DNA of 64,000 bases from Agrypnia vestita (lineage: Eukaryota > Arthropoda > Insecta > Trichoptera > Phryganeidae), in NCBI GenBank assembly GCA_016648135.1, contig JADDOH010000284.1, forward strand, positions 62,001-126,000, read 5' to 3'. This document shows, piece by piece, positions 44,878 through 56,010 of this stretch. Positions within the stretch are counted from its first letter, which is position 1. Every line of letters begins with the position of its first letter. A model generated the notes under the pieces. It was not told the DNA's origin. It did no database searches and was given only the letters and a program-made list of their open reading frames with translations. The position numbers and the translations under genes are program-made.

Positions 44878-45645
44878 AGGTGTGGAATCCAGGTTATGCA
44901 GTACATGAAAATAGAATTGAAAGCGTCCAAAACAGATTCCTAAGATACCTAGACCTCCGTTCATTTAGATCTCATTTAAGCAATGAAGACTCTGCGAAGT
45001 TCTTTAACATGCAGACCCTAACTCGTCGAAGAAACATAGCTGACGCGGTGATGCTATTCAAAATAACACACAATCTAGTTGATAGTCCGGAACTTCTTCA
45101 ACGAATATCTTACCACATCCCAACTCGCAATAACAGACATTCACCTACTTTTCATCTCCCCTTTTGTAAGACCAACTCAAAACAAAACTCCTTTATGTAC
45201 AGATCCACAAATTCATTTAACACAAACTATCACCACATTGACATTTTCAACGCAACAATAAGAAACATAAAACAAACAATATCTACACTACCGCACCCAA
45301 ACTAATTTGTACATTATATCTTCCCTTCTACTCCCGTCCCACATTCCCCTCCACCCTCTCCATTCGCTATTAATGTATGTTAAAGTAAATTTTTAAATTC
45401 AGTGGAAAATTTTTAAGATTGTTTTGCTGTTAACTTTTCCCAAAACAAAATAAATAAACACACAAATACACACACTCACACAAACTCACTATTGGACATG
45501 TTTTTTCTTATTTTTTATCGATTGTATATATGTGTTTTCTTGTAATTGGCCCAAAACTCTGTACATCAATTATTGTTTTTTTTCAAGATTGATTAATTAT
45601 ATGGCTGTAAGAAAACCAATAAATGAAAATAAAAAAAAATAAAAA
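44878..45645 (+). pseudogene. LINE 3' end (family E)
   Basis: Begins GTGTGGAATCCAGGTTATGC: VWNPGYAVHENRIESVQNRF, LRYLDLRSF and a C-terminal domain to the stop at 45305 (open for 141 codons). VWNPxY...IExVQxRFLR is the conserved post-thumb motif of Jockey-type RTs. The 3' UTR ends in A-rich AAATAAAAAAAAATAA at about 45645. It abuts the tail of family D directly, a 5' truncation point. Confidence 0.8.
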
Positions 45646-46149
45646 AATGTCTCATGATTCAAAATGGCAAAAATATTACGATTTCCGGAGTTATTTTTGC
45701 ATGATTTTCCTTAACTCTCCTTCGGCCGTATTCTGAAATAAGCAATGTTGCTATTTCTGCATCTTGACAGCTACTGTGTAACACTGTGATGCCGCCAATT
45801 TTGACGTTTGAAATTAACGAATTCAATCGATCAAAACGCTCTAAAATATAAACAAACGTTAAACTATTCACAATTATTTTATTTTATTTTATTCGTTCAT
45901 CCAACAGGGAGACATACCTGCTTGGTAATATAAAATACACAAAATACAGTGAAATATCTCCCACAATTAAAGGATGACACAGATAGACATAATTATAGAC
46001 AAGGCAATTTGATTTGAATGACAGATAAAACAATTTTACAGATTGTTCCTAATTTAACTTTATCTTAAACATAAAAGGGTTCGTAATGTATATAATATAC
46101 ATGATCAGGGAGGGGGACGAGTTTCTAATATCTGCCTCACCATATGACG
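45646..46149. other. Unassigned sequence
   Basis: TTATTTTATTTTATTT at about 45879 may be the tail of a minus-strand LINE whose body is not recognisable. Confidence 0.35.
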
Positions 46150-46400
46150 ATACTCTTCATATTTATTTATTTATTTCAAAAAAAATCCTTGTTTACAAAT
46201 AAAGGTACTTAATACTAGTTTAACAATAAAATATAAGACAAATTACACTTTTTTTTTGTTAAATTTGTGGATTATGCCACTCTACTAGGCTACGCCTGTC
46301 CCAGAGTGGCGTCATAGAACACAATTGTAATATTTTTTTGAATTCGTCAGTGATATTTATTTTCATAAGGTAGTAATTATATATCTACAAAATTACATAT
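46150..46400 (-). repeat. LINE family C 3' UTR, minus strand
   Basis: TTTATTTATTTATTTC tail, then AATCCTTGTTTACAAAT, AGGCTACGCCTGTCCCAGAG and TTTTCATAAGGTAG, as at 38362-38600. No coding part remains. Confidence 0.8.
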
Positions 46401-47012
46401 AATTACATATCTATTAAAATTATCTATTAAATAATATTGATTATATTATTGTATATATCTAATTCTTTTATAAGAGTAATTCCACCAACATGTTTCAGAA
46501 AAACCTTTCCATGTATAACTGTCAAAATATCAGAATGACATGTCTTTTGTTTCTTGTTTTTCTAAATTATTTAAAAAATTAGTTTTAAATATAATTACTG
46601 AAATTCTTGATTACTCGCAAATTGAAAAAATAATATCTATTGAATTCAAAAGATTACTATAATCTGAGCATATGCGTGGGATGGGAGAGGATTTTCTATT
46701 AGGTATTATTTCCTATTATGAATAATGGAGTTTTGTAATTGATTGAATTCGTTAATATCAAACCTGTCAAACTTACACATGCAACATTACAATTTTATAT
46801 AATAACTGATATGGCAATATTGCTTATTTCAGAATACGGCCGTTTGTCTGTTTGTTTGTTTGCTGTGGTGGAATCTTGTAATTGATTTTCCACCAACTTC
46901 ACGACTAGCTAGAGCTTTGAAACTTTCAAAATTTACCTGAAGTGGATGACTATACGTTACTATATCATTTTCGACATTACTATGGAACATTAAATGCAGC
47001 GCAGCTTCGAGC
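46401..47012. other. Unassigned AT-rich sequence
   Basis: Nothing recognised. Confidence 0.35.
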
Positions 47013-47016
47013 TTAA

Positions 47017-47920
47017 GGGGGGGGTAAGGTTAATTCGTACAAAAAAAGGCATGTTTTTGTGAATTTTTTGTGACGACACAGTTAAAACCTCTTTATTTAA
47101 ACCAATGATATATTAAAGTATGACATTTGAAGAATTTTGTTTAAAATTTTCAAGACGAAATATTAAAAAATACGTCAATGGCAGCAATTATTCGGACGTG
47201 TCTCGGAAAAAAGGAGAATTGCGGTGTCCATCATAACTTGGTACTAGATCATCTGAAATCAAAAAATCAAAGTTCATTCGTTAGATAGTAGATTTTGCCA
47301 GGTAACGCTGGGAGGGTTTTTTGAAATTTCAATTTTTCAATTTTTTGGAACACTTTAAAGGGAAAAACGCGACTTTTTGCGAAAAATATCGACTAATTTG
47401 TTGTTAAAAAATAAAAATTAATAACAAATTTCAAAAAAACTCTCTAGCGTTACCTTGTAAATTATGTACAGAAATAGTGTTCAAAATTTCAAAAGGATCG
47501 GTGCAGTAGTTTTGAAGTTATGATGGACACCGACTTTGAAAACGTGTGATGTGGGGAAAACGCTTTAAAGTTTTGCACACTTTAAAATTCAAAATAAAAC
47601 TCAACACTTATTTTATACTTACACATAATCGTCGATGCCATGTTCACACAGCAAAGAGCTTTCATCATCAGCATCTTTTTGTCCTTGTCTACACAAAACT
47701 CTTCCAATACAATAAGCACGTCCGGTAGTCTTCAGGTGAGCGCGTCTCTCAGCTGCCCGAGCAGGTATAGAAAATCAGTCTCGCTTAAATGTTCATAATT
47801 TCGTCAATTTTGCTCCGATTGACTTGAAATTTTGACACAATATTCTTACGATGTTATACATTCGTTTAAAAAATTAAAAATTAAATGCAAAAAAAAAAAA
47901 TTAAAAACCTTACCCCCCCC
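47017..47920. mobile_element. TTAA-flanked element with G8/C8 inverted ends
   Basis: The left end GGGGGGGGTAAGGTT and the right end AACCTTACCCCCCCC are exact 15-bp complements. TTAA lies on both sides (47013-47016 and 47921-47924). Internal inverted pairs GTGTCCATCATAACTT (47225) and AAGTTATGATGGACAC (about 47514) form a second nested palindrome. 904 bp, no transposase. TTAA duplications suggest a piggyBac-type mobiliser, though piggyBac ends usually begin CCC. Confidence 0.8.
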
Positions 47921-47924
47921 TTAA

Positions 47925-48289
47925 TCAATATTATAATGTAATGTAATGTTCATTGATGAATATAATATATATAATATGTCTAATCCAACCGAAATATTAT
48001 GTATTTAGTATAATGCCACTTTCGTGATAAGTCCACGTATACTTACTCGTGTTTTCAATTTTTATATTATTCATGTGTTTTATTGTATTATATTTTTACT
48101 ACTTTATATTTTCAAATCTTTCCATCATTTATGTGTTTTATTAAATATATCTTGACTCTTCCATATGTTATGTTTTCAAATGCTTCTATTATTCACACGT
48201 TTCATTGTATTACATCTCTACTCTTTTATGTACTACGTTTTTAAATTTTTCTATTATTAATGTGTTTTATATTGTATTATATCTCCTTT
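47925..48289. other. Tandem-like AT-rich sequence
   Basis: A diverged period of about 60 bases with TATTATTCATGTGTTTTATTG-like words occurs near 48064, 48128, 48189 and 48250. No gene. Confidence 0.5.
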
Positions 48290-48711
48290 TACTCCCTTTA
48301 TATTAACTCGTGGCGTCTGCTTGTCTTCTTGTCTGATGAAAAAGCTTTGGATCCATTTTAAACCCCTTTCCCGTGATCCAATCGAGCTGAAACTTTGCAA
48401 GCAGACTCGTGGCGACGATCAAGAACATATATCAAATTTTCGGTAAAAAAATTAATAAATTTTTGGATTTTTCAAATTTTGAATGGTTTTTTCATACAAC
48501 TTATTAAGTTGTATGAAAATATTTCAACGCGCCTAGTAGACGCGAAACCTGATTATAGTATAATTTTGTATTTTTGGAAATTTTTTATTACTCCCTTTCG
48601 TAGCGTCGCCCGACCGAAGCCCAACGCGTAGGTTAAGCGAAAAAAATGTTTCAACTAGTAAATGAGAAAGAGAGTATAATAAAAACTTGGTTTTTATGGG
48701 TTACTTTTTAT
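48290..48711 (-). mobile_element. ACTCCCTTT-family element, minus strand
   Basis: Starts ACTCCCTTTATATTAACTCG and ends AACTTGGTTTTTATGGGTTA, reverse to the 40.7 kb copy. A perfect 15-bp-arm palindrome (48489-48519) with a 1-nt centre sits in the middle. A second ACTCCCTTTCGTAGCG block is internal at about 48591. Confidence 0.8.
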
Positions 48712-48929
48712 ATCTTATTTTTTGTCTATTTCTACACTGATGTGTGATTCTATTTCTATAATTTATTGTTGTGTTAATATGATGTTGATGCATTGTAGGT
48801 AAAAGGCTATTTAGCCGTGTATATTAAATAAATAAATAAATATTAGTACGCAACAAACAAGTGAATCAAAATCTTCATCGAATAAGCCCACGCGTAGCTT
48901 CTTGAAGACCTTCGTTTCTCGCGTGTGAT

Positions 48930-49310
48930 TGTGGAAATTCCACAGTGTCGGTTCCGGCGCTCGACAAATGCGGCCTCTGGTTGCCAGCGCACGAACGAGT
49001 ACACGCGACAGCCGCAGTATAATTAATATATTATATTTTTGAAAAATGATCTCGGCTGCGAGGCGCACACACAGCGACGGCTCAATCCCAGGGGAGTAAG
49101 ACGTCTCGGGACAATCGCCCGCTCGCATTGTGCGCGGCGCACAAAACATTACCCTCGGAGTGCGTGCTGCCCTGGTAGCGCTGCGCCTTCATTTTCGGCA
49201 GCTGCGGGAACAGTCGGACTTCTGGGATATTTTGCCGGGTATATGTGACCTCTCTGGCCGCGCTGCAGCCCTGATGTCACATATACATGGCAGAATATCC
49301 CAGAAAACTA
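48930..49310. other. GC-rich island with a hairpin
   Basis: CpG-rich and without a plausible protein. Within it, TTCTGGGATATTTTGCC...TATATGTGAC (49219-49248) pairs imperfectly with GTCACATATA...GGCAGAATATCCCAGAA (49277-49305) around a GC loop. Confidence 0.5.
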
Positions 49311-49436
49311 TTGTAACGGAAGAATGTAGCGGAAATGCGAGACTGATAGCTGTTAGAGTGAAATTTTAGTATGCAACGAATTAGGCGCGCATCCATGCGC
49401 ATCAGAAATTAGCCTTCAAAGAATAAAGGTGCAGAA

Positions 49437-49578
49437 ACACATGCTTATTAGTGGCATGCTCGTAAATCAACCGGCAGTTGATTCTAAGTGGCATGCTCAT
49501 TACTACCAATGTGCGTACACACATGCCACTAATAAGCAAGGCCTACGTCTTGCTCACGTGCCACTAATAAGCATGTGT
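49437..49578. mobile_element. GCTTATTAGTGGCA-family MITE, 142 bp
   Basis: ACACATGCTTATTAGTGGCA at the left and TGCCACTAATAAGCATGTGT at the right are exact inverted ends. The motif also appears twice inside. No clear duplication. Confidence 0.7.
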
Positions 49579-49617
49579 ATCAGTAGCTTTAAATGTGTAT
49601 ATTTCATTTATTAATTA

Positions 49618-49920
49618 TTAAAATTCCTCTTCTTCTTCCTCAGCCATCTCTCCACTGCTGAATGTAGGCCTCTTTTAAATTTCTCTTCCTTGAGCTTTTT
49701 TGGTCCACCCACTGCCCACCGGCCGGCCTTTCTGAGACCGGCCTCTTCCTCTCTGCATGTCCCGTGGTCTCCACCGCAGATCTCTGGGTGCCCGTCTGTC
49801 TGTTCCCTGTCTGGCAACACGACCCGCCCGTTGCCATTTTAATTTGGCTATACGATCTACCACATCCGACGACTTTTGTCCGGTATCTGTTTTCCTCATT
49901 TCTAATTCTTATCTCTCAGA
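49618..49920 (-). pseudogene. RTE-type LINE 3' end, different subfamily
   Basis: Minus-strand frames give VDRIAKLKWQRAGRVARQG, RDMQRGRGRSQKGRPVG, and LHSAVERWLRKKK from a shifted frame corresponding to YIQQWRDG. The tail is GAAGAAGAAGAGG. It is the counterpart of the 36.7 and 39.7 kb copies. Confidence 0.75.
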
Positions 49921-49964
49921 CATACGCCGACCGACCCTACTAAAAGAGGGGGGTGAAGATGACG

Positions 49965-51182
49965 ATGGTAATAATAATGATTGGACCATTTTTATAGCGC
50001 CGTTCTCGTGAGTAGGTACTCACCTCAAAGGCGCTTCGCAAAAAAAAGTATATTACATACTTAAGCTTAAGTACCGGCTAAAAAACTGATTTACTATTGC
50101 TTACTCGCAAGATGACATGCGAAAAATGGAAATAATTGGGAAAGCCATGAAGAAGGTATTTTGGCGAACAGAGTGGAAAACATTAGGCAGTGTTGTGAAG
50201 GTCTGATTCTATAGGTTTTTATATGATTATATAATTAATAAAAATGAGCTTTGTTTTCACCAATTGTATATTGAAAATATCAACATGGTTCAATGGCTCC
50301 TTCGTCAGGCTACAAAGTATACTAACAAATAAAAAATCGAAGTATAGACACTCAAAATATAAAAATTATACATGGGAAATGAATAATAATTAAGTATCTA
50401 CCTACTAAGATGAAAACGAAAGATAACTAGATAACAAGAGATAACTATTTATAAAAAGGGCCTGGTTATTTACAATATTCAATTTACTTCTAACATTTTT
50501 TCTTATTTCCAAAATTTCTAATTTCTTAAAATTTAATTCCGTATAATTTGTAGGTATGTAAAATTTGTAAAACCTTATTAATATCAAAAGAATGATCCGT
50601 AGCCAAAAGTTGATTAGTAAATTCGGATTAATTATTGCTACTTAAACTTTTTTTTATATTTAGACAATTTATAAGATTGCCTTATTTACACAATTTGTAT
50701 GATTGTCTTATTTAGACAATTTATATGATTGTCTAAATAAGTACCTTAGTTGTTTTTTTAATTGTGGTAAGCTATCTGCTTCTCTCAGTTTAGTTGGTGT
50801 AGGTCTTTTCATATAAGCTAGCAATTTACCCACGCTAATTCAATTTCAAGCTTATATGAAAAGACCTAGGTGTAGTTTATTCCATAACTTTGGTCCAGCC
50901 ACCGAAATTAGTTTTGTAGACGCGATTTACTTCAGCTAACCTATTTGTATTAGATGTTGACACTGAGCGAAGTGTTAGTTGTCCGTGGTCTGCGGAAAAT
51001 GGAACGCAGAAGTCGGTAATGTATTGAGGGGCCATGTTGTGAAGTCTCGAATATTGTGAGGCGTAACTTATATTCAATCCTCTCTGGACTCTTAAGCCAG
51101 TGAAGGTTTTGAAGACGGTGTGAGCTGTGGGAAACGTCTCACGATATTCGATCAGCCTAGGATTTCCTAGTGACGTGGTCAC
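49965..51182 (-). pseudogene. L2-like LINE 3' end, interrupted
   Basis: On the minus strand: HNMAPQYITDFCVPFSADHG, LTLRSVSTSNTNRLAEVNRV and YKTNFGGWTKVM, then a 3' UTR ending GGCGCTATAAAAATGG and an ATTATTATTACC tail. The 55 kb copy has the intact version. Frameshifts are present, and an insertion at 50229-50719 interrupts the junction of coding and 3' UTR. Confidence 0.8.
50229..50719 (-). mobile_element. Penelope-style insertion with 11-bp duplication
   Basis: TTTATATGATT at 50218-50228 and 50720-50730 flanks the segment; the uninterrupted L2 at 55.4 kb reads TTTTATAGGATTGTC. On the minus strand the 3' end is AAACAAAGCTC, ATTAATTATAT, like the 85-bp insertion, preceded by CCTGACGAAGGAGCC and CATGTTGATATTTTCAATA. 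A related copy is at 6435. Three approximate 26-bp tandem units at 50656-50735 blur the left limit on the minus strand. Confidence 0.75.
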
Positions 51183-52204
51183 CGCAGTCGCGATGAATGG
51201 AAAATACCGGCTTTATCAGCAATACAAATAATATAAAAATATGAAACGTGTCGGTGGGCGCAGGGCGGGCACAATGCGCGAGGGGGGCTATGATTAATGA
51301 CCGATTCTTCTGACGTTCGATCCTCGCGCGTCACTGCCTGCCTGCGCGACAGGACCTTCGCCCTCAGCGGGGCACTTTAAAACGATGCGGAACCAGGGTG
51401 TACGAAGGGTACACAAGCGAAGGAAGCAGTATTCCAATAAGGCGTTTCTGAGATAAATACAAAAAACCTATCACTGTTGCTTGCCCAACGTAACTTGGCG
51501 TGCGGCGAATTTGGAACTAAAACCCGCCCCGCCCGCACCCGGCGGTAACCCCTCGTCCTATCATTCAGTTCAATTCTGTATTTGCTCGGGAGCTGTGACA
51601 TCTTGATTACCAATATACACTGAATTATTATTTATTTATTTTATTTTATTTATTTAATGTTTACGGAAGACCAACAGCACAAAAAAAAAACATAGAAAAC
51701 ATTGATACAATATAGATGGCCAATTACAGGTCTCCACATTTAGAAATATGTCAGTAACGATAAATATTTATGAATGACTAAGGCATATTAAAAATTATAT
51801 AAAATCATGTCCAAAACATCCTTAACAATCCGGGATGGTGCAATAACAATTGCCTATGAAGTATTAAAGTTTTGCGGAGCTGGAAAAGCGAATAATGGAC
51901 CGATATTACCGTCTGACAGTTTGACAGATAGAACGGCCGCCATTACTGCGTGGTTTCTTCAGTGTTGCCCGACCAAATTTCTGTATTTAATACGACACCG
52001 GTCACCGGACATTCTGTACATTATGTATTGTGTAATAAATTTACACCCTGACAACTTCTGTACGCGACAGCGACGCCCTCCCTCGCACGCCTAGTTATAG
52101 TGGTGCGTCTATACTCAAGGAAATTTCTCTACAATCTGTGAAATCTGCATCCTATTGGAAATAAGCTTTTCGGGTGGATTCCTGCTTTAATATGCAGTAT
52201 CAAA
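51183..52204. other. Unassigned sequence with GC-rich patches
   Basis: GC-rich at 51240-51370 and 51490-51560, AT-rich at 51625-51800, where a TTTATTTTATTTTATTT run suggests an old LINE tail on the minus strand. ORFs at 51377-51613 and 51807-52094 have no recognised product. Confidence 0.35.
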
Positions 52205-52260
52205 GTATGCTTTCAATATTTCTGCCTTATTTTCTGCAAAATGTTGAACTATCACTAAAG

Positions 52261-52444
52261 CCCTTGCAGCCCGGTGGGCATGACACTGGCTTCCCGCACC
52301 GAGGGTTCAGGGTTCAATTCCCGGTGAGGTCACAATTGATCTACGCGAATTAGGTACTCGAGACTGGGTGTTTTGCGAAGTGTTTCGCTTCTGTAACTGG
52401 ACCTCTTGGCCCGTTGAAGCGTAAAAATTAAAAAAAATAAAAAA
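52261..52444 (+). repeat. tRNA-derived SINE (family 1), plus strand
   Basis: Colinear with 2997-3184: TGACACTGGCTTCCC, GGTTCAATTCC (B box, 52311-52321), GGTGAGGTCAC, GGGTGTTTTG, GCCCGTTGAAGCGTAAA, then an A-rich tail. It interrupts a relic of the 32.3 kb repeat (52205-52260). Confidence 0.85.
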
Positions 52445-52729
52445 CTATTCAAATTCATTAGTTCCAATAGAAGCCAAATAAAATATTAAAAACCTTGCAA
52501 AAAATACATTTTCAATTTCTGTACAGAAACCTTAGATTATATACAATCTATGTATATACTCTAAGATAGAAACGCAGGATGCAATTGAAGGCGTCCCGAT
52601 AAAAAGGGCCTACATGCAATAACAAAATTTTACAGGAGAAACAAAAAAAAATAGTGAAATAAATAATCAGAATTTCATTTCAATAACCAATCATTCTTCA
52701 GCTTTTGAAATCAGCGTCGTCATGATCGG

Positions 52730-52901
52730 TAGGTCTCTCTCCATTTAAGAAAGACAATCGAATTAGTACGCGTAAGCCGTACGCATTGTTTCATTGTGTT
52801 GGTGTTGATACCCGTAAACACCAACACAGCGAAACAATGTGAGCGTACGCACGGCTCACACATACTAATTCGATTGTCTTTCTCAAATGGGGAGAGGTCT
52901 A
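52730..52901. mobile_element. Foldback MITE, about 80-bp arms
   Basis: TAGGTCTCTCTCCATTT and AAGACAATCGAATTAGTA on the left mirror the right; the loop lies between GGTGTT and AACACC (about 52801-52822). Imperfect arms. Confidence 0.8.
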
Positions 52902-52944
52902 CTCGATTCAAGATGGATTCAAGGCAATACCTACATCATGAGAG

Positions 52945-53570
52945 AGTACGGGCATTATCCTTGGCTTTACCCAACCGAGTTTCTCCAGGGTATGCTTGGC
53001 TACAATAGTTTAGAGACTAGAAGGAATGTGTATTTGATTACACACTTTTATCGATTGTTGCGCGGTATGATCGACAATACTGAAATTATGCAGAGCATTG
53101 GTTTGTATGTTCCTGATAATTACCTTAGACATCGTCAGCATAGATTGTTTCACATTCCAATATACAGGACCAACCTGCCGATGGTTATGCCTGTTGGAAG
53201 AGCCACAGCTATGCTGAACAAGATCGCTTTGGATATTGATATATTCCATGTGTCTGAGGGGGTTTTCCGAAGCAGGATTCTCCTATACCTTTGACCAGAT
53301 TATACAGGTCACTTCTAATTGTTTAATAATAAATTAATATTTTAATACACAATATGTATATGTGTGTGTATGTATGTATATGTATATGTGTATGTATGTA
53401 CCTACCTATATGTGTATATGGATGTGTATGTATATGTGTATATGTATATTTTTAGATGTAAGTTAATAATATGTATGCATTGAACATAATGTTTGTAATG
53501 TACATATTATGTAATAAATAAAAATTGAATTGAATTGAATTGAAATCATTGAATTGAAATTGAATCATTT
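52945..53570 (+). mobile_element. LINE family B 3' end, second plus-strand copy
   Basis: Near-identical to 37231-37850, including an uninterrupted frame through SLETRRNVYLITHFYRLLRG to VFRSRILLYL (stop at 53294), the TATG-rich 3' UTR and an AATTG tail. The 5' truncation point, GTACGGGCATT, is almost the same in both copies. Confidence 0.9.
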
Positions 53571-53769
53571 ATATTACTGGAACACTAATTTTAAGTACGC
53601 AACAACCAAAAACAATATTTTTTTTAAATTAACATAGTCATCGAGGATTACTAATTTACAGATAATGAACTGAATTAGACATTTTATAGGAAACAGAACC
53701 AAAAAAATTAAAGGAAACATGATTTTGGAAAGGAAAAGGATACATAATTCCGTCTCCATTCATAACATT

Positions 53770-54246
53770 ATTACTCCCTTTCCTTCAACTCGTAGCGTCT
53801 GCTTGTCTGCCGAAATAAACTTTGGATCGCTTTTTAACCCTTTTCCCGCGATCCGATCGAGCTGAAACTTTGCAGGCAAACTCGTGGCGAAGATAAAAAT
53901 GATCTAACAAATTGTCTTTAATTTTTTTTTAATTATTATAGTACAATTTTGGATTTTTCGAAATTTTAACGGTTTTTTTCAAATTGGAAACCATACAAAT
54001 GAAAAACGAGCCCGACGCGTGGAGAAGGCGCGAAACAACCTGTTTCAATTAGTCTGACTCGAGCCGTGGCCTCCTATACCGATTATTATGTTTTCAATAT
54101 TCTATAAGTTTTAAGGATAATTATATACATGGAATAGACTTTCCACATGAACTTAAAGCAAGAGTAATATGTTGACAGAATATCAAATTGGAAACAATAC
54201 AAATGAGAAAGGGAGTATAATAAAAACTTGGTTTTTATGGGTTAGT
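53770..54246 (-). mobile_element. ACTCCCTTT-family element, minus strand
   Basis: TTACTCCCTTTCCTTC at the left and GAGAAAGGGAGTATAATAAA...GGTTTTTATGGGTTAG at the right, with CGTAGCGTCTGC and GAGCTGAAACTTTGC blocks. AAATTGGAAACnATACAAATGA occurs twice (about 53979 and 54185), so the right part carries an internal duplication or insertion. Confidence 0.75.
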
Positions 54247-54959
54247 TTTTTAATTTTTTTTGATATTACTGCGTTTGTACCCCGCATACGAAATATGAAA
54301 CGCGAGCGCATTTCGTTGCGTACTGAATTTCACTTATCAACCAACTTCGTAGTCTCGCTTTTCCGCTACATGCTTCGCCATCTGCGCATCTTCCGTAGCA
54401 AAAAAATGTTTACCTAAAAATCTAGATCTGCAAAAAAAATTACAACTTCAATAAGTAATTACGCGGACATAAATAAGTAGGTACATCCCGTAAATTTTTT
54501 AGTGCTTTCTATCAAATCGGACGAGGGAAAGTTTCGTTCTATCCTTTTACATAGTCTCTAGTTATCAAGAAACGGTTAAACCTTTTTAAAAAAATATATT
54601 TAGGTATAATAAAATTCTCCATTCGGGTCAGAACTGAAATAAATAAACAAGCGATACTCGTGATTTATTATATTCCTGGGTTATCTTCCCCTTGGTGAAA
54701 GATCTGATGCGAGATAAAAAAAAATAGTATTTAAATCTTCGACGTTCATTTGTCACCCCCACCCCCACCCATCCCCTCCACGAAAACACTGAAAATGTAC
54801 AAAAAGAAAAATATACATACTAAGGTTACCGGCAAAGCCTAGAAACTGTGTCGCGAGAGGAGATTCTTTGAAGAGGGTATTTGTTTCATATTTTTAATGT
54901 TTACAACGTTAAATTTATGATTGGACTATAAATTAATAATTAATTAAAAAATAAACAAA
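54247..54959. other. Unassigned sequence
   Basis: The 82-codon ORF at 54169-54417 starts inside the repeat and resembles nothing. A C-rich CACCCCCACCCCCACCC run is at 54757-54773. Confidence 0.35.
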
Positions 54960-56010
54960 CTTTGTATAAACTGCATTGATTTTAACAGTTAAAGTGTTAA
55001 AAATGTTATACCATGCTTTGTTCGAACGTACCATTAACTAAGGCATCATTGCGTGGGGCGTTGGCTACATAAACGCTATCAAACCAATATTCGACGTGCA
55101 AAAGAGAATATTTAAAAAAATAGGATAATAATAATTGGATAATTTGTATAGCGCCGTTTTCGCGAAATACTCACCTCAAGGGCGCTTTACACAGAGAAAT
55201 TATTATCTTACAAGACAACTTACTGCTAGAAAAGAAAAAACTTATTTACTATTACTTATTCACTAGGTGGCATACAAGAAGTGGAATTAAAATTGAGTAC
55301 TATAATAGTTTGTGAGTCCCTGAAAGAATTATGTGTTTTCGCGGAGTGCACAATATGAGTGGAAAACATTAGCTAGCGTTGTTGTGGTTAGATTTTATAG
55401 GTTTTTATAGGATTGTCTAAATAAATGCGTCTTAAGTTGTTTTTTGAACAGTGGTAAGCTGTCAGTTTGTCTCAGTTTGTTAGGTAGTTTGTTCCATAAC
55501 TTTGGTCCAGCCACCGCGAAAGCACGATCACCGAAATTAGTTTTGTGGACGCGATTTACTTCAGCTAACCTATTTGTATTAGATGTTGATGCTGAGCGAA
55601 GTGTTAGTTGTCTATTATTTGCGGAGAATGGAATGCAGAAGTCGGTTATGTATTGAGGGGCCATGTTGTGAATAGCCTTAAATATTGTAAGGCAAAGCTT
55701 ATATTCAATCCTCTCTGGACATCTAAGCCAGTGAAACAAAGGTTTGTATTAAATGTTAGACGACAACAGTTTGTACTAGACAGTATGTAGTATTATTTCA
55801 ATGAATGTACTCAAAAATTTAATAACTATGGTGGTAGATCCAGACATAAATTGATACAAGGGCCCAAAATTACTCAAACAATGTACTGTAAAAGTCCCTT
55901 ATACACAGCTACTAAGTACTTCAATCTATTACCCACCGAACTAAAAATTATAACCGAAGTAAAAAAGTCAACTAAAAACAAAATAAAATAGATAATCGAA
56001 ACACAAGAAC
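54960..56010 (+). pseudogene. LINE 3' end (family G), split by an L2-like LINE
   Basis: The left part at about 55013-55125 gives HALFERT, GIIAWGVGYINAIKPIFDVQ (RT thumb). After the minus-strand L2 insertion (55127-55739), the frame resumes: RQQFVLDSM, YGGRSRHKLIQGPKITQT, KYFNLLPTELKIITEVKKST, to stops near 55990. Degenerate. Confidence 0.7.
55127..55739 (-). mobile_element. L2-like LINE 3' end
   Basis: Minus-strand frame 55739-55395: RIEYKLCLTIFKAIHNMAPQ, NRLAEVNRVHKTNFGDRAFA, VAGPKLWNKLPNKLRQTDSL and FKKQLKTHLFRQSY. The PKLWNxLPxxLR...FKxxLKTHLF signature is that of L2/CR1-group LINE C-termini. The 3' UTR ends GGCGCTATACAAATTATCC and ATTATTAT units. No frameshift in the preserved 114 codons. 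It is 5'-truncated. Confidence 0.9.
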
